DNA from: Chloroflexota bacterium
GTDB lineage: Bacteria > Chloroflexota > Ktedonobacteria > Ktedonobacterales > JACDGC01
DNA length: 6,224 nt
Reading direction: 5' to 3'
Assembly (NCBI GenBank): GCA_021812265.1
Contig: JAKAOI010000151.1
Location: 1-6,224 of the forward strand
Positions 1 to 6,224 of this stretch are shown here, piece by piece (within the stretch, counting starts at the first letter, position 1; every line of letters starts with the position of its first letter). The notes under the pieces were generated by a model. That model saw nothing but the letters and a program-made list of their open reading frames with translations. It searched no databases and was not told where the DNA came from. A program made the position numbers and the translations under genes.

Positions 1-183
1 ATGAGGGAAATGGATTACAAGGAGATTTTTGGGGACACCCCAATCCCCGCGCAAGAGGCTCCGCCCCTTGCGAATCCCTGCATAGCTGCCGCAGGGATGT
101 GAGGAGTATCTTATGAGGGAAATGGAAAAGGTGATTTTTGGGGGGACACCCCAAGCCCCGCGCAAGAGGCTCCGCCCCTTGCG
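1..183. repeat. Tandem pair of hairpin-bearing intergenic repeats
   Basis: Two near-identical units lie in direct orientation at 1-72 and 113-183, a period of 112. Both begin ATGAGGGAAATGGA, pass through GATTTTTGGGG and ACACCCCA, and end in the same hairpin: CGCAAG, then GGC, a TCC loop, GCC, and CTTGCG. The hairpins are at 50-72 and 161-183, each with a single A/C mismatch in the stem. They differ mainly in a few bases after the shared start and in the length of the G run. The left copy touches the window edge, so the array may continue. The ATG in each unit does not open a convincing gene: the 61-codon frame from 113 is repeat plus A+T-rich leader, without a plausible ribosome site or protein-like composition. 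A diverged third copy lies near 3934-3993. I read this as a REP/MITE-like dispersed intergenic element; no transposase is visible. Confidence 0.8.
74..98. repeat. Perfect 8-bp inverted repeat between the tandem units
   Basis: ATCCCTGC at 74-81 is matched by GCAGGGAT at 91-98 around a 9-base loop. It lies in the linker between the two tandem repeat copies and is followed by TGTGAGGAG, not by a T run, so it does not look like an intrinsic terminator on the plus strand. The second tandem copy lacks this arm pair immediately after it, so it marks the linker specifically. Function unknown. Confidence 0.6.
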
Positions 184-271
184 CAGGGCTTGTTTTGGCT
201 CGTCAAATTCCTGTAAAGTCACGCAACCTGTGATATGTGGTTACGTTATTTTGTTACCCTTTTTTAGAGGT

Positions 272-299
272 TTGCGTTTTAACATTTGTAAGAAATAAT
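272..299 (+). promoter_or_regulatory. Possible sigma-70 promoter for the PIG-V-like gene
   Basis: TTGCGT at 272-277 and AATAAT at 294-299 are separated by 16 bases, in the A+T-rich stretch between the repeat array and the gene at 355. Each hexamer departs from consensus, so this is only a candidate. It is offered because no better pair is visible upstream of the gene. Confidence 0.3.
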
Positions 300-354
300 G
301 AGAAATGCTCTTACGATGAAGTGAGGAGCTGTAATTGAAAGTTAGAGGAAAACG

Positions 355-1650
355 ATGCTCGAAACACAGGAGCAGCCGCTGCAGGCAATAGATTTTTCAA
401 CTATTGCCGAATCGTCTGCGCCGGGTATTTACCACGCATACCCTTATATTATCAGTACACCGCAATCTTCTTCTAAATCGCTTATTTGGAAGTCTGTTAT
501 TGTCCCTGCGTTGGAATTGTGGGCTATTTCACGGATTGTGTATGTAGCTATAACGCTTGTATATTTACGATTTATTCGCCCTGAATCTATTACGTTGCAA
601 TCTATGGCGGCCACATGGAATAAATGGGACGCAAATTGGTATTTAACTGCCTCTAAGGGGTATCCCGTTACCAATTCCTTGGCGTTTTTTCCGCTCTATC
701 CGGCGCTTATTGCCGGCTTAACCCACTTTCTCGGCGCATCAAACAGGGTGATTGCGTCTTTAATTATCACCAATATTGCAGTGTTTGGTATTTTTATCGG
801 TTTGATAGCATTGGCGCGGTTGGAATCGCAGAACAAAAATTCTGGGCGCGGCGCTGTATTAATTGCGCTGGCGTATCCGCTGGCGTTTTATTTAACAGCC
901 CCATATAGTGAAAGCTTATTTATCTGCTTTGCAGTGTTTGCGTTTTATTTTGCGCGCGCGAGGCGGTGGAAAACGGCGGCTCTTTTTGCGTTTGCGGCGG
1001 GTTTTACCCACCCGACATCTATTGTGTTGGCGCCGGCGCTGTTTGCTGAATACGCCTCTGCGCAGGGCTGGTTTCGCGCGGAACTTTGGCGCCACGGCGC
1101 TTGGAAGTATTTTCGTCCTTCGGTGTCGCAAATAAAAACCGCCGCATTAGTAACCGGCGCTGTTCCGGCGGCGCTGGCGCTTTATAATACATATATTTGG
1201 CGGAAAACGGGATCTTTTTTTGAGTATAGCGCCATTCAGCATAATAACTGGGGGCATAGAATGCTGAATCCCCTGGATATTGTCTTCACACAAATACAGC
1301 GGATTTTTAACTTTTCGCTGGATTTGCATTGGCATACGCTGGTGTTGTGGAATAATGTGACAATATATCTGATTTTGCTGCTGACAATACTTATGATACG
1401 GCGCATGCCGATGTCTTATTCGGTGTTTATGTTTTCACTGATTATTTTGCTATTTTTAACGCCAATTCCCGGCAGACCCGATTTGTATTCTTCAACAGTC
1501 CGCCTGTTTGTTGCTTCTTTCCCGCTATATATTTGGCTGGGATTAAAAATAAAAGACCGTATTATGCGGCCTGCGTTGCTGTTGATTCCTGTATTTGCGC
1601 TGCAGGCGTTTTTGCTGATAGAATTTTTTCTGCGGGTTTGGGTAGAGTAA
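355..1650 (+). CDS. PIG-V/GT76-like polytopic mannosyltransferase
   Basis: This 431-residue membrane protein matches the PIG-V type of glycosyltransferase, whose eukaryotic members add mannose from dolichol-phosphate-mannose to GPI precursors. Bacterial relatives presumably use polyprenyl-phosphate sugars to decorate lipids or envelope glycans at the outer face of the membrane. Visible hallmarks are a WDANWY segment (residues 91-96) in the first extracytoplasmic loop, with the aspartate in the place expected for catalysis or metal binding; GYP (102-104); FFPLYP (111-116); and PYSESLF (183-189) after a hydrophobic helix. About ten hydrophobic segments follow from residue 47 to the C-terminus. 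The first 45 or so residues are polar and probably cytoplasmic, longer than I expect for the family. The ATG start is supported by AGAGGA five bases upstream. It converges with the MFS gene and is probably transcribed alone. The family assignment is good; the acceptor substrate is unknown. Confidence 0.8.
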   Translation: MLETQEQPLQAIDFSTIAESSAPGIYHAYPYIISTPQSSSKSLIWKSVIVPALELWAISRIVYVAITLVYLRFIRPESITLQSMAATWNKWDANWYLTASKGYPVTNSLAFFPLYPALIAGLTHFLGASNRVIASLIITNIAVFGIFIGLIALARLESQNKNSGRGAVLIALAYPLAFYLTAPYSESLFICFAVFAFYFARARRWKTAALFAFAAGFTHPTSIVLAPALFAEYASAQGWFRAELWRHGAWKYFRPSVSQIKTAALVTGAVPAALALYNTYIWRKTGSFFEYSAIQHNNWGHRMLNPLDIVFTQIQRIFNFSLDLHWHTLVLWNNVTIYLILLLTILMIRRMPMSYSVFMFSLIILLFLTPIPGRPDLYSSTVRLFVASFPLYIWLGLKIKDRIMRPALLLIPVFALQAFLLIEFFLRVWVE

Positions 1651-1689
1651 AATAATATCGCATGGCTCCATAATGCGGCGCATGAACGC

Positions 1690-1743
1690 GCGCGCAATCG
1701 GGGGCGACCCCCTTTTCGGCCGCCCCCTGATTTATTTGCGCGC
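1690..1743. terminator. Large G+C-rich inverted repeat between convergent genes
   Basis: GCGCGCAA at 1690-1697 pairs with TTGCGCGC at 1736-1743, and inside it GGGGGCG at 1700-1706 pairs with CGCCCCC at 1721-1727, with AATC/GATT able to pair between the two blocks. The apical region contains the palindrome CGGCCG. A competing small hairpin, GGGGG with CCCCC at 1708-1712 around CGA, is also possible. An AATTTTTATA tract follows at 1747-1756. The placement between two convergent stops suggests termination for the plus-strand gene or a repeat element captured there. The large loop and the imperfect T run make a classical intrinsic terminator uncertain. Confidence 0.55.
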
Positions 1744-1783
1744 CCCAATTTTTATACAAGCTGCGGCGCTGCCCCTTAGGGAC

Positions 1784-1804
1784 TCTCTGTCGGAGCTGCA
1801 GAGA
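1784..1804 (-). terminator. Small hairpin just after the MFS stop codon
   Basis: TCTCTG at 1784-1789 pairs with CAGAGA at 1799-1804 around a 9-base loop, only six bases beyond the stop of the minus-strand MFS gene. No T run follows in the minus-strand direction, so it may protect the 3' end or assist termination, not act as a full terminator by itself. Confidence 0.35.
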
Positions 1805-1810
1805 AAGCTT

Positions 1811-3793
1811 TCAAGATATTTCCGGGCGCCGCAAAAAATGTTCCAGCAACACCTCTTTTGTCATCCAAATTTCTTGTTGACGAACGGTTTGCATATGTCC
1901 TTTTGTCAGTCGGTTGACGCCGTCGGAACTATATAGGGTAAGCAGTCCGCTTAAAAAAAACTTTTCCATTTGGGTGTAGGCGTTTACCGGACGGTCACGA
2001 ACCGTAAAGCCGATACGCTTGGCGGCGCGACTGAGCAGCGTAATTCCGAAAATAGCCTTGTAGCGTTTTCCGGTTTCATCTGCCTCCATATATTGCGCTA
2101 AAGCGGTTAGGTCTTGGCGGATTGCCGCTATAATTTCAAATGGTGAGCTTTCGGCATACACCTCCGCCAGCAATTTGTTATTCAGGTGCAGCTCGCAAAT
2201 CAGATCGCCGTGTTGTATCAATGCGCCGGAAAGATGGAATGGTTTGCCGTTATAGCGGAATTTGGCAATATGGATGATATTTGCGCTTGCCCCCGGTATC
2301 TCTTGCGGGTGAGTAAAAAATATCATTATCCGTTCCCACACCGGCCAAAAAAGTAAAAATCCGCGGGCTTTGCCGGAATGAGATGAAAACGCCAAATTCC
2401 AAACCGCGGAAATGCGGCGCGTATTGCCGGTGTGTATGCCGCTTGAAGCAGGGATGGCCGGCGCCGCGAAAGGTTTTTCTTTTATTTTCAGCACAAATAC
2501 AGCGCCGAGCAAAAGGAATACAACAGCGGCAATAAATACGGCGCGATAGCCGTTATTGATGGGCGCAATTTGCGCTATTCCGTTAATAACAATGCTGCCA
2601 ATCAGCGGCGCAATGATAGACGGCACGGTAGAAGCCAAACTCCAAATACCCATATCTTTGCCAAAGTCGTCTTCGGATGGCAGTGTGTCTATCGCCATAG
2701 CCCAATCTGTGCTCATATATGCGCCATAACCAACCCCAAACACTATGCCCAACGGCCACAGAGGAAAACCCGATGGCAGGGCAACAAACGATCCCGCCGC
2801 CGCAGACATACATATGGAGGCAAAGCAAACAATAAAAATTCTGCCGATTTTATCGGAAAGCGTTCCAAAAAACAGCGCGCTTGCCATACCGCTTATCAGC
2901 GCCAAGCTTGCTACACCAACTGTTTGGCGGACGAAATCCGTGGCGTTATATACCGATGACACATAATATTCAATAAAAGTCATAAATAGTGTAATGCCTA
3001 GCATTACAAAGGCGCGGGTGAGAAAAACCCACGCAAAATTCGGATGCTTCCAAGGGTCGGTCCAAAGATTTTTGATGGAGCGGCGTGAAATAATATATTG
3101 TTGAGCCTGCAGACGGGTAATATTTGCTTCATGCGCGCCAATAATAGTTATGAACGCTCCCAGCGCCATAATAACTATGGTTATCCCATAAAATATCACT
3201 GCGCTTTGTTGTACCTCGTTGGCGGAAACCGGCGCCATAATTTGGCTGAACAGTATTCCTGCGGCAATAAGGCTGCCAATTGAGCCAAGAATCGTCATAA
3301 TACCCATATATCCCGAAGCCGCTCCGCGCTGATCCTCTGGCGCAATATCCGGTATCATCGCCTGATACGCCGCAGTTGCGGTGTTTCCCGCAACTTGAGT
3401 TATCAGAAAGCCGAAAACAAAAGCAGGAATATTTACCGCCGTCGCTAAAATGAATGATCCGCTGATCATCAGCATGGTTCCTGCGACGACATATGGCCGG
3501 CGTCTGCCATATGGCCCAAATGTATGATCTGAAATAACCCCGACAAGTGGTTGAATTATCAGCGCAGTAACACTGCCGATGGCCGAAAGCCAGCCTAAAA
3601 ATAAAACTTGCTGCGAGGATCCGACGGAATTTGGCGTAATAAAAACCGCCACTTGGAGAGGAATAACAACAGGTAATAAGGCCGTAGACTGAAAATTCAG
3701 GCTTAACCAAAATGCGCTGAGCGCAAGATGGTCTTTTTTAGACAGACGCCGCACGGTTGTCGTTGCTGCCTGCGCAGATGTGTGTTGCGACAT
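1811..3793 (-). CDS. MFS transporter fused to a C-terminal YkoP-like domain
   Basis: A 660-residue protein in two parts. Residues 21-440 form an MFS transporter with about twelve hydrophobic helices. The loop 2-3 signature is GVISDHTFGPYGRRRP (85-100), echoed by GTLSDKIGR (310-318) between the halves' second and third helices, and by STDWAMAIDTLPSE (361-374), a segment I associate with sugar/glycoside-type porters. A linker rich in A, P and S (441-455) leads to a soluble domain (about 456-660) with HLSGALIQHGDLICELHLNN (520-539). This resembles the signature of the YkoP-like domain known from Bacillus envelope-glycan gene clusters and some polysaccharide deacetylases; I recall that similarity and have not searched it. 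The substrate is unknown; a sugar or glycolipid is plausible. The start at 3793 is preferred because AAGAAGG lies seven bases upstream. An in-frame ATG at 3859 would add 22 residues but has no ribosome site. The frame is unbroken, so the fusion is real in this sequence. The gene converges with the PIG-V-like gene and diverges from hrcA. Confidence 0.8.
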   Translation of the reverse strand: MSQHTSAQAATTTVRRLSKKDHLALSAFWLSLNFQSTALLPVVIPLQVAVFITPNSVGSSQQVLFLGWLSAIGSVTALIIQPLVGVISDHTFGPYGRRRPYVVAGTMLMISGSFILATAVNIPAFVFGFLITQVAGNTATAAYQAMIPDIAPEDQRGAASGYMGIMTILGSIGSLIAAGILFSQIMAPVSANEVQQSAVIFYGITIVIMALGAFITIIGAHEANITRLQAQQYIISRRSIKNLWTDPWKHPNFAWVFLTRAFVMLGITLFMTFIEYYVSSVYNATDFVRQTVGVASLALISGMASALFFGTLSDKIGRIFIVCFASICMSAAAGSFVALPSGFPLWPLGIVFGVGYGAYMSTDWAMAIDTLPSEDDFGKDMGIWSLASTVPSIIAPLIGSIVINGIAQIAPINNGYRAVFIAAVVFLLLGAVFVLKIKEKPFAAPAIPASSGIHTGNTRRISAVWNLAFSSHSGKARGFLLFWPVWERIMIFFTHPQEIPGASANIIHIAKFRYNGKPFHLSGALIQHGDLICELHLNNKLLAEVYAESSPFEIIAAIRQDLTALAQYMEADETGKRYKAIFGITLLSRAAKRIGFTVRDRPVNAYTQMEKFFLSGLLTLYSSDGVNRLTKGHMQTVRQQEIWMTKEVLLEHFLRRPEIS

Positions 3794-3800
3794 AACTCTG

Positions 3801-3807
3801 CCTTCTT
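3801..3807 (-). promoter_or_regulatory. Ribosome binding site deciding the MFS start
   Basis: On the minus strand AAGAAGG precedes the ATG at 3793-3791 by seven bases. The longer in-frame ATG at 3859 is preceded by CTGACCGGC, which has no Shine-Dalgarno character. This favours the 660-residue protein over the 682-residue form. Confidence 0.7.
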
Positions 3808-3933
3808 TCAAGACATGAATAAAAAGATACTGTTGCAAGAAATTGCTCTTGCTTACCATGCCGGTCAGGTATTCTGAAATAATAGGATTTTGCGCTTAAA
3901 AGAGCAGCGCATGCTTCTTGTATCTGAAACAAA

Positions 3934-3993
3934 GGGGAGTTTGGGGACACCTCAGAATCCCGTACAAGGCGCGCCTGCCCCTTGTACATCCCC
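3934..3993. repeat. Third, diverged copy of the GGGGACACC-hairpin repeat
   Basis: TTTGGGGACACCTCAGAATCCC runs into a hairpin with arms GTACAAGG (3962-3969) and CCTTGTAC (3980-3987), a C/C mismatch, two more pairs and a four-base loop. The order of parts is that of the units at 1-72 and 113-183, in the same orientation, but the stem has changed on both sides (CGCAAG to GTACAAG, CTTGCG to CTTGTAC) and still pairs. GGGGA at 3934-3938 could also close with TCCCC at 3989-3993. The element sits in the divergent MFS-hrcA intergenic region, about 140 bases upstream of the MFS start. Confidence 0.65.
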
Positions 3994-3997
3994 GATT

Positions 3998-4229
3998 TTC
4001 TATGCTGAAGCGAAATCCTGAATAATTTTTGCCCGGCCTCGCAAGAAAAATCCTTGACGCAGCTGCGCCACGCCGAAGGAAAAAGAGGAATAAAACTGCG
4101 CCGCAGCGCAGATTAAGCTTTACTATATATATTATTACACGATTGTGTTAGTTGAAACATCCTTTCATCACACAATGTGGTGTGCGGACGCCAAAACTAT
4201 GCCAAGGGCAAGCGCAGCAGAAAGCCATC
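3998..4229. other. Non-coding stretch with small palindromes
   Basis: I see no credible gene here. It contains the 10-bp perfect palindrome CGCAGCTGCG (4058-4067), a hairpin CTGCG/CGCAG with a six-base loop (4096-4111), an A+T tract ACTATATATATTATTA (about 4122-4137), and a hairpin CATCACA/TGTGGTG with one G-T pair and a CAA loop (4166-4182). On the minus strand TTCAAC and TAATAT, 16 bases apart near the A+T tract, could serve as a weak promoter towards the MFS gene; this is speculative. The hrcA promoter begins at its right edge. Confidence 0.4.
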
Positions 4230-4258
4230 TTGACTTTTTGTCGGTATCATGTTATAAC
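4230..4258 (+). promoter_or_regulatory. Sigma-70-type promoter of hrcA-dnaK
   Basis: TTGACT (4230-4235) and TATAAC (4253-4258) are separated by exactly 17 bases, each one mismatch from the TTGACA/TATAAT consensus. Transcription should begin around 4264-4267, immediately ahead of the CIRCE operator, which is the classical arrangement for HrcA-repressed units. This is the best promoter in the window. Confidence 0.75.
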
Positions 4259-4272
4259 ATATAGTGTGTGTG

Positions 4273-4299
4273 CTAGCAGTCTAAAGAAGAGATTGCTAA
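4273..4299 (+). promoter_or_regulatory. CIRCE operator (degenerate) for HrcA
   Basis: CTAGCAGTC, a nine-base spacer, then GATTGCTAA. Against the classical TTAGCACTC-N9-GAGTGCTAA the left arm matches 7 of 9 positions and the right arm 8 of 9, with exact spacing. The symmetry extends outward: 4270-4281 and the complement of 4291-4302 agree at 10 of 12 positions, including a GTG/CAC outer triplet. It lies between the predicted transcription start and hrcA, where bound HrcA would block initiation and where the inverted repeat would also be in the 5' untranslated RNA. Confidence 0.85.
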
Positions 4300-4369
4300 C
4301 ACGAAGCAAGATACAGCGCCAAAAGCAATGGCGGTGGTATCGGAAAATAACAGGAAGGCAATCGATTAT

Positions 4370-5524
4370 ATGTCGGCGCATATGACTCCCCGGCGTGAAG
4401 CGGTTTTACGCGCGTTGGTAGAAGAATATATACGCACTGCAGAGCCGGTGCCTTCACAAGCGCTGGCCGATAAATATCACTTGGGCTATAGCCCGGCAAC
4501 GATACGCATCGACCTGAAAACCTTGGAAGAAGATGGGCTGGTATATCAGCGGCATACTTCCGGCGGCCGTATTCCTTCAGCAGATGGATATCGCTATTTT
4601 GTAGAACATTTGATGTTAGAATCTACTCTAACAGCAGATGAACAGCAACTTATCCGCCATATGTTTTATCAGGTGCAGGGGCAGCTGGACCAATGGGCGC
4701 GTTTAAGCGCAACCATATTGTCACAGTTCCTCGGCGGCGCCGCAGTGGTTACTACACCACGCGCAGTAAGCGACAGTTCCATAAAACATATCGCTATTAT
4801 TGCGCTGAATGATCCCATTGCGCTGCTTGTCGTTGCGTTAACTGACGGCACTGTTCCGCAGACCCGTATTTTTTTGGAGTATGCCCAGCCGCAAGATGAG
4901 CTGAGCCGTATGGCAGACGCAATGAATCAGCGTTTTGCCGGGTATGGGCTGGCCTCGGTTGAAGCGTTTATTTCATCTCTGCAAATGGATAGCCTTGGCG
5001 TAAATGAACGAACTATTTTACTTGGTTTGGAACAATTATTGCGCCAGCAGAATATGTGGAACGCAGATGATATTTATCAAGCCGGGCTTACCCGTATTCT
5101 TAGTCAACCGGAGTTTTCACGCATCGGCGATGACCAAGAGCGTTCTGAACGTATGCAGTCATTAATAGACGCTTTGGAAACGAATAATCTCCTTCCTATG
5201 CTTCATTCACAAACTGCGCAAGAAGGCAATGTTCAAGTTGTTATCGGCGGCGAAACCGAACAAAATCAATTGCGCGATATCAGTTTTGTGCTTTCCCGAT
5301 ATGGAAACCCGGGAAAAGCAGGCGGCGTTATCGGCGTTATCGGCCCAACCCGTATGCAGTACAGCCGCGCAGTAGCTATTGTGCGGTATATTACTCAGGT
5401 TATGACCGATCTGCTTGATAACTATGTGGAACCGGCGTCCGAGACATATTCAGACGCTGCCGACGCAGATACCGTACATCAAGATTCCGCCGCAGCGCAG
5501 GCGCCTGTTGATGAAGCGTCTTAA
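4370..5524 (+). CDS. hrcA: Heat-inducible transcription repressor HrcA
   Basis: HrcA is the dimeric repressor that binds CIRCE and, with help from GroEL in studied species, silences chaperone genes when folding demand is low. The 384-residue form given here opens with the winged helix: REAVLRALVEEYIRTAEPVP (9-28), the recognition region GYSPATIRIDLKTLEEDGL (39-57), and the hallmark HTSGGRIPSADGYRYFVE (62-79). A central dimerisation/insert region follows, then the C-terminal signature GVIGPTRMQYSRA (322-334). After residue 352 there is a tail of about 32 residues rich in Ala, Asp and Glu, probably disordered, that makes it longer than the usual 340-350. The start is uncertain. ATG 4370 has AGGAAGG eleven bases upstream and fits the family's N-terminus; ATG 4328 would add 14 residues but lacks a ribosome site; ATG 4382 is also possible. 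An autoregulatory CIRCE and promoter lie just upstream, and dnaK follows after 75 bases. Confidence 0.95.
   Translation: MSAHMTPRREAVLRALVEEYIRTAEPVPSQALADKYHLGYSPATIRIDLKTLEEDGLVYQRHTSGGRIPSADGYRYFVEHLMLESTLTADEQQLIRHMFYQVQGQLDQWARLSATILSQFLGGAAVVTTPRAVSDSSIKHIAIIALNDPIALLVVALTDGTVPQTRIFLEYAQPQDELSRMADAMNQRFAGYGLASVEAFISSLQMDSLGVNERTILLGLEQLLRQQNMWNADDIYQAGLTRILSQPEFSRIGDDQERSERMQSLIDALETNNLLPMLHSQTAQEGNVQVVIGGETEQNQLRDISFVLSRYGNPGKAGGVIGVIGPTRMQYSRAVAIVRYITQVMTDLLDNYVEPASETYSDAADADTVHQDSAAAQAPVDEAS

Positions 5525-6224
<700 letters not shown>

Noticed and set aside
1..183. CRISPR array
   Set aside because: There are only two units, of unequal length, longer than CRISPR repeats, with no regular spacers and no cas genes nearby.
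113..298. 61-codon plus-strand open frame starting in the second tandem repeat
   Set aside because: It consists of the repeat unit plus A+T-rich leader, has no ribosome site and no protein-like pattern; the ATG is simply part of the repeat.
1416..1748. 110-codon minus-strand open frame overlapping the end of the PIG-V-like gene
   Set aside because: It is antisense to a well-supported gene and its start falls in the G+C-rich inverted repeat; composition is Arg/Ser/Asn-rich shadow coding.
2570..2959. 129-codon plus-strand open frame antisense to the MFS gene
   Set aside because: Arg/Asn/His-rich shadow of the MFS coding strand with no recognisable domain.
3129..3710. 193-codon minus-strand open frame
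   Set aside because: It lies wholly inside the MFS gene in another frame and has a Cys/Ser/Tyr-rich composition unlike a folded protein; the MFS frame has clear family motifs.
3794..3859. Longer MFS start at 3859
   Set aside because: It adds 22 residues but lacks a Shine-Dalgarno, whereas the ATG at 3793 has AAGAAGG at seven bases.
3860..4229. tRNA or other structured RNA gene in the divergent intergenic region
   Set aside because: No cloverleaf, T-loop GTTCGA-like motif or known riboswitch core is visible, only short isolated hairpins.
4152..4385. 77-codon plus-strand open frame across the hrcA promoter and CIRCE
   Set aside because: It overlaps the promoter, operator and hrcA start in a different frame and its Lys/Arg/Gln-rich product has no family features.

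Overview
This is a bacterial chromosomal window of mixed base composition (by eye near 50% G+C). It holds three complete protein genes, the 5' part of a fourth, and unusually structured, repeat-bearing intergenic DNA. The heat-shock pair hrcA-dnaK sits under a promoter with a recognisable but degenerate CIRCE operator, which places the organism among bacteria that control chaperones through HrcA. The dispersed GGGGACACC-hairpin repeats and the PIG-V-type glycosyltransferase remind me of Chloroflexota drafts (Dehalococcoidia or Anaerolineae). That assignment rests on memory only and is tentative.

Layout, left to right. Positions 1-183 carry two tandem copies (period 112) of a hairpin-containing repeat, followed by an A+T-rich leader with a possible promoter. 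355-1650 (+) encodes a polytopic PIG-V/GT76-like mannosyltransferase. 1651-1810 separates two convergent genes and contains a large G+C-rich inverted repeat plus a smaller hairpin. 1811-3793 (-) encodes a 660-residue two-part protein: a 12-helix MFS transporter of the sugar/glycoside-porter type, joined to a soluble C-terminal domain of about 200 residues that resembles the YkoP-like domain. 3794-4369 is a divergent intergenic region of about 575 bases. It holds a third, diverged copy of the hairpin repeat, several small palindromes, and close to hrcA a good sigma-70 promoter followed by CIRCE. 4370-5524 (+) is hrcA. 5600-6224 (+) is the first third of dnaK and runs off the window.

How the genes fit together. 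hrcA and dnaK form a standard negative-feedback heat-shock unit: HrcA should bind the CIRCE just downstream of the promoter and repress itself and dnaK. grpE, which often lies between them, is absent from that position. The PIG-V-like enzyme and the MFS-YkoP fusion are convergent, so they are not an operon. Both are membrane proteins that could plausibly act on lipid-linked sugars or envelope glycolipids. The most unusual item is the MFS-YkoP fusion. The rest is conventional apart from the repeat family.
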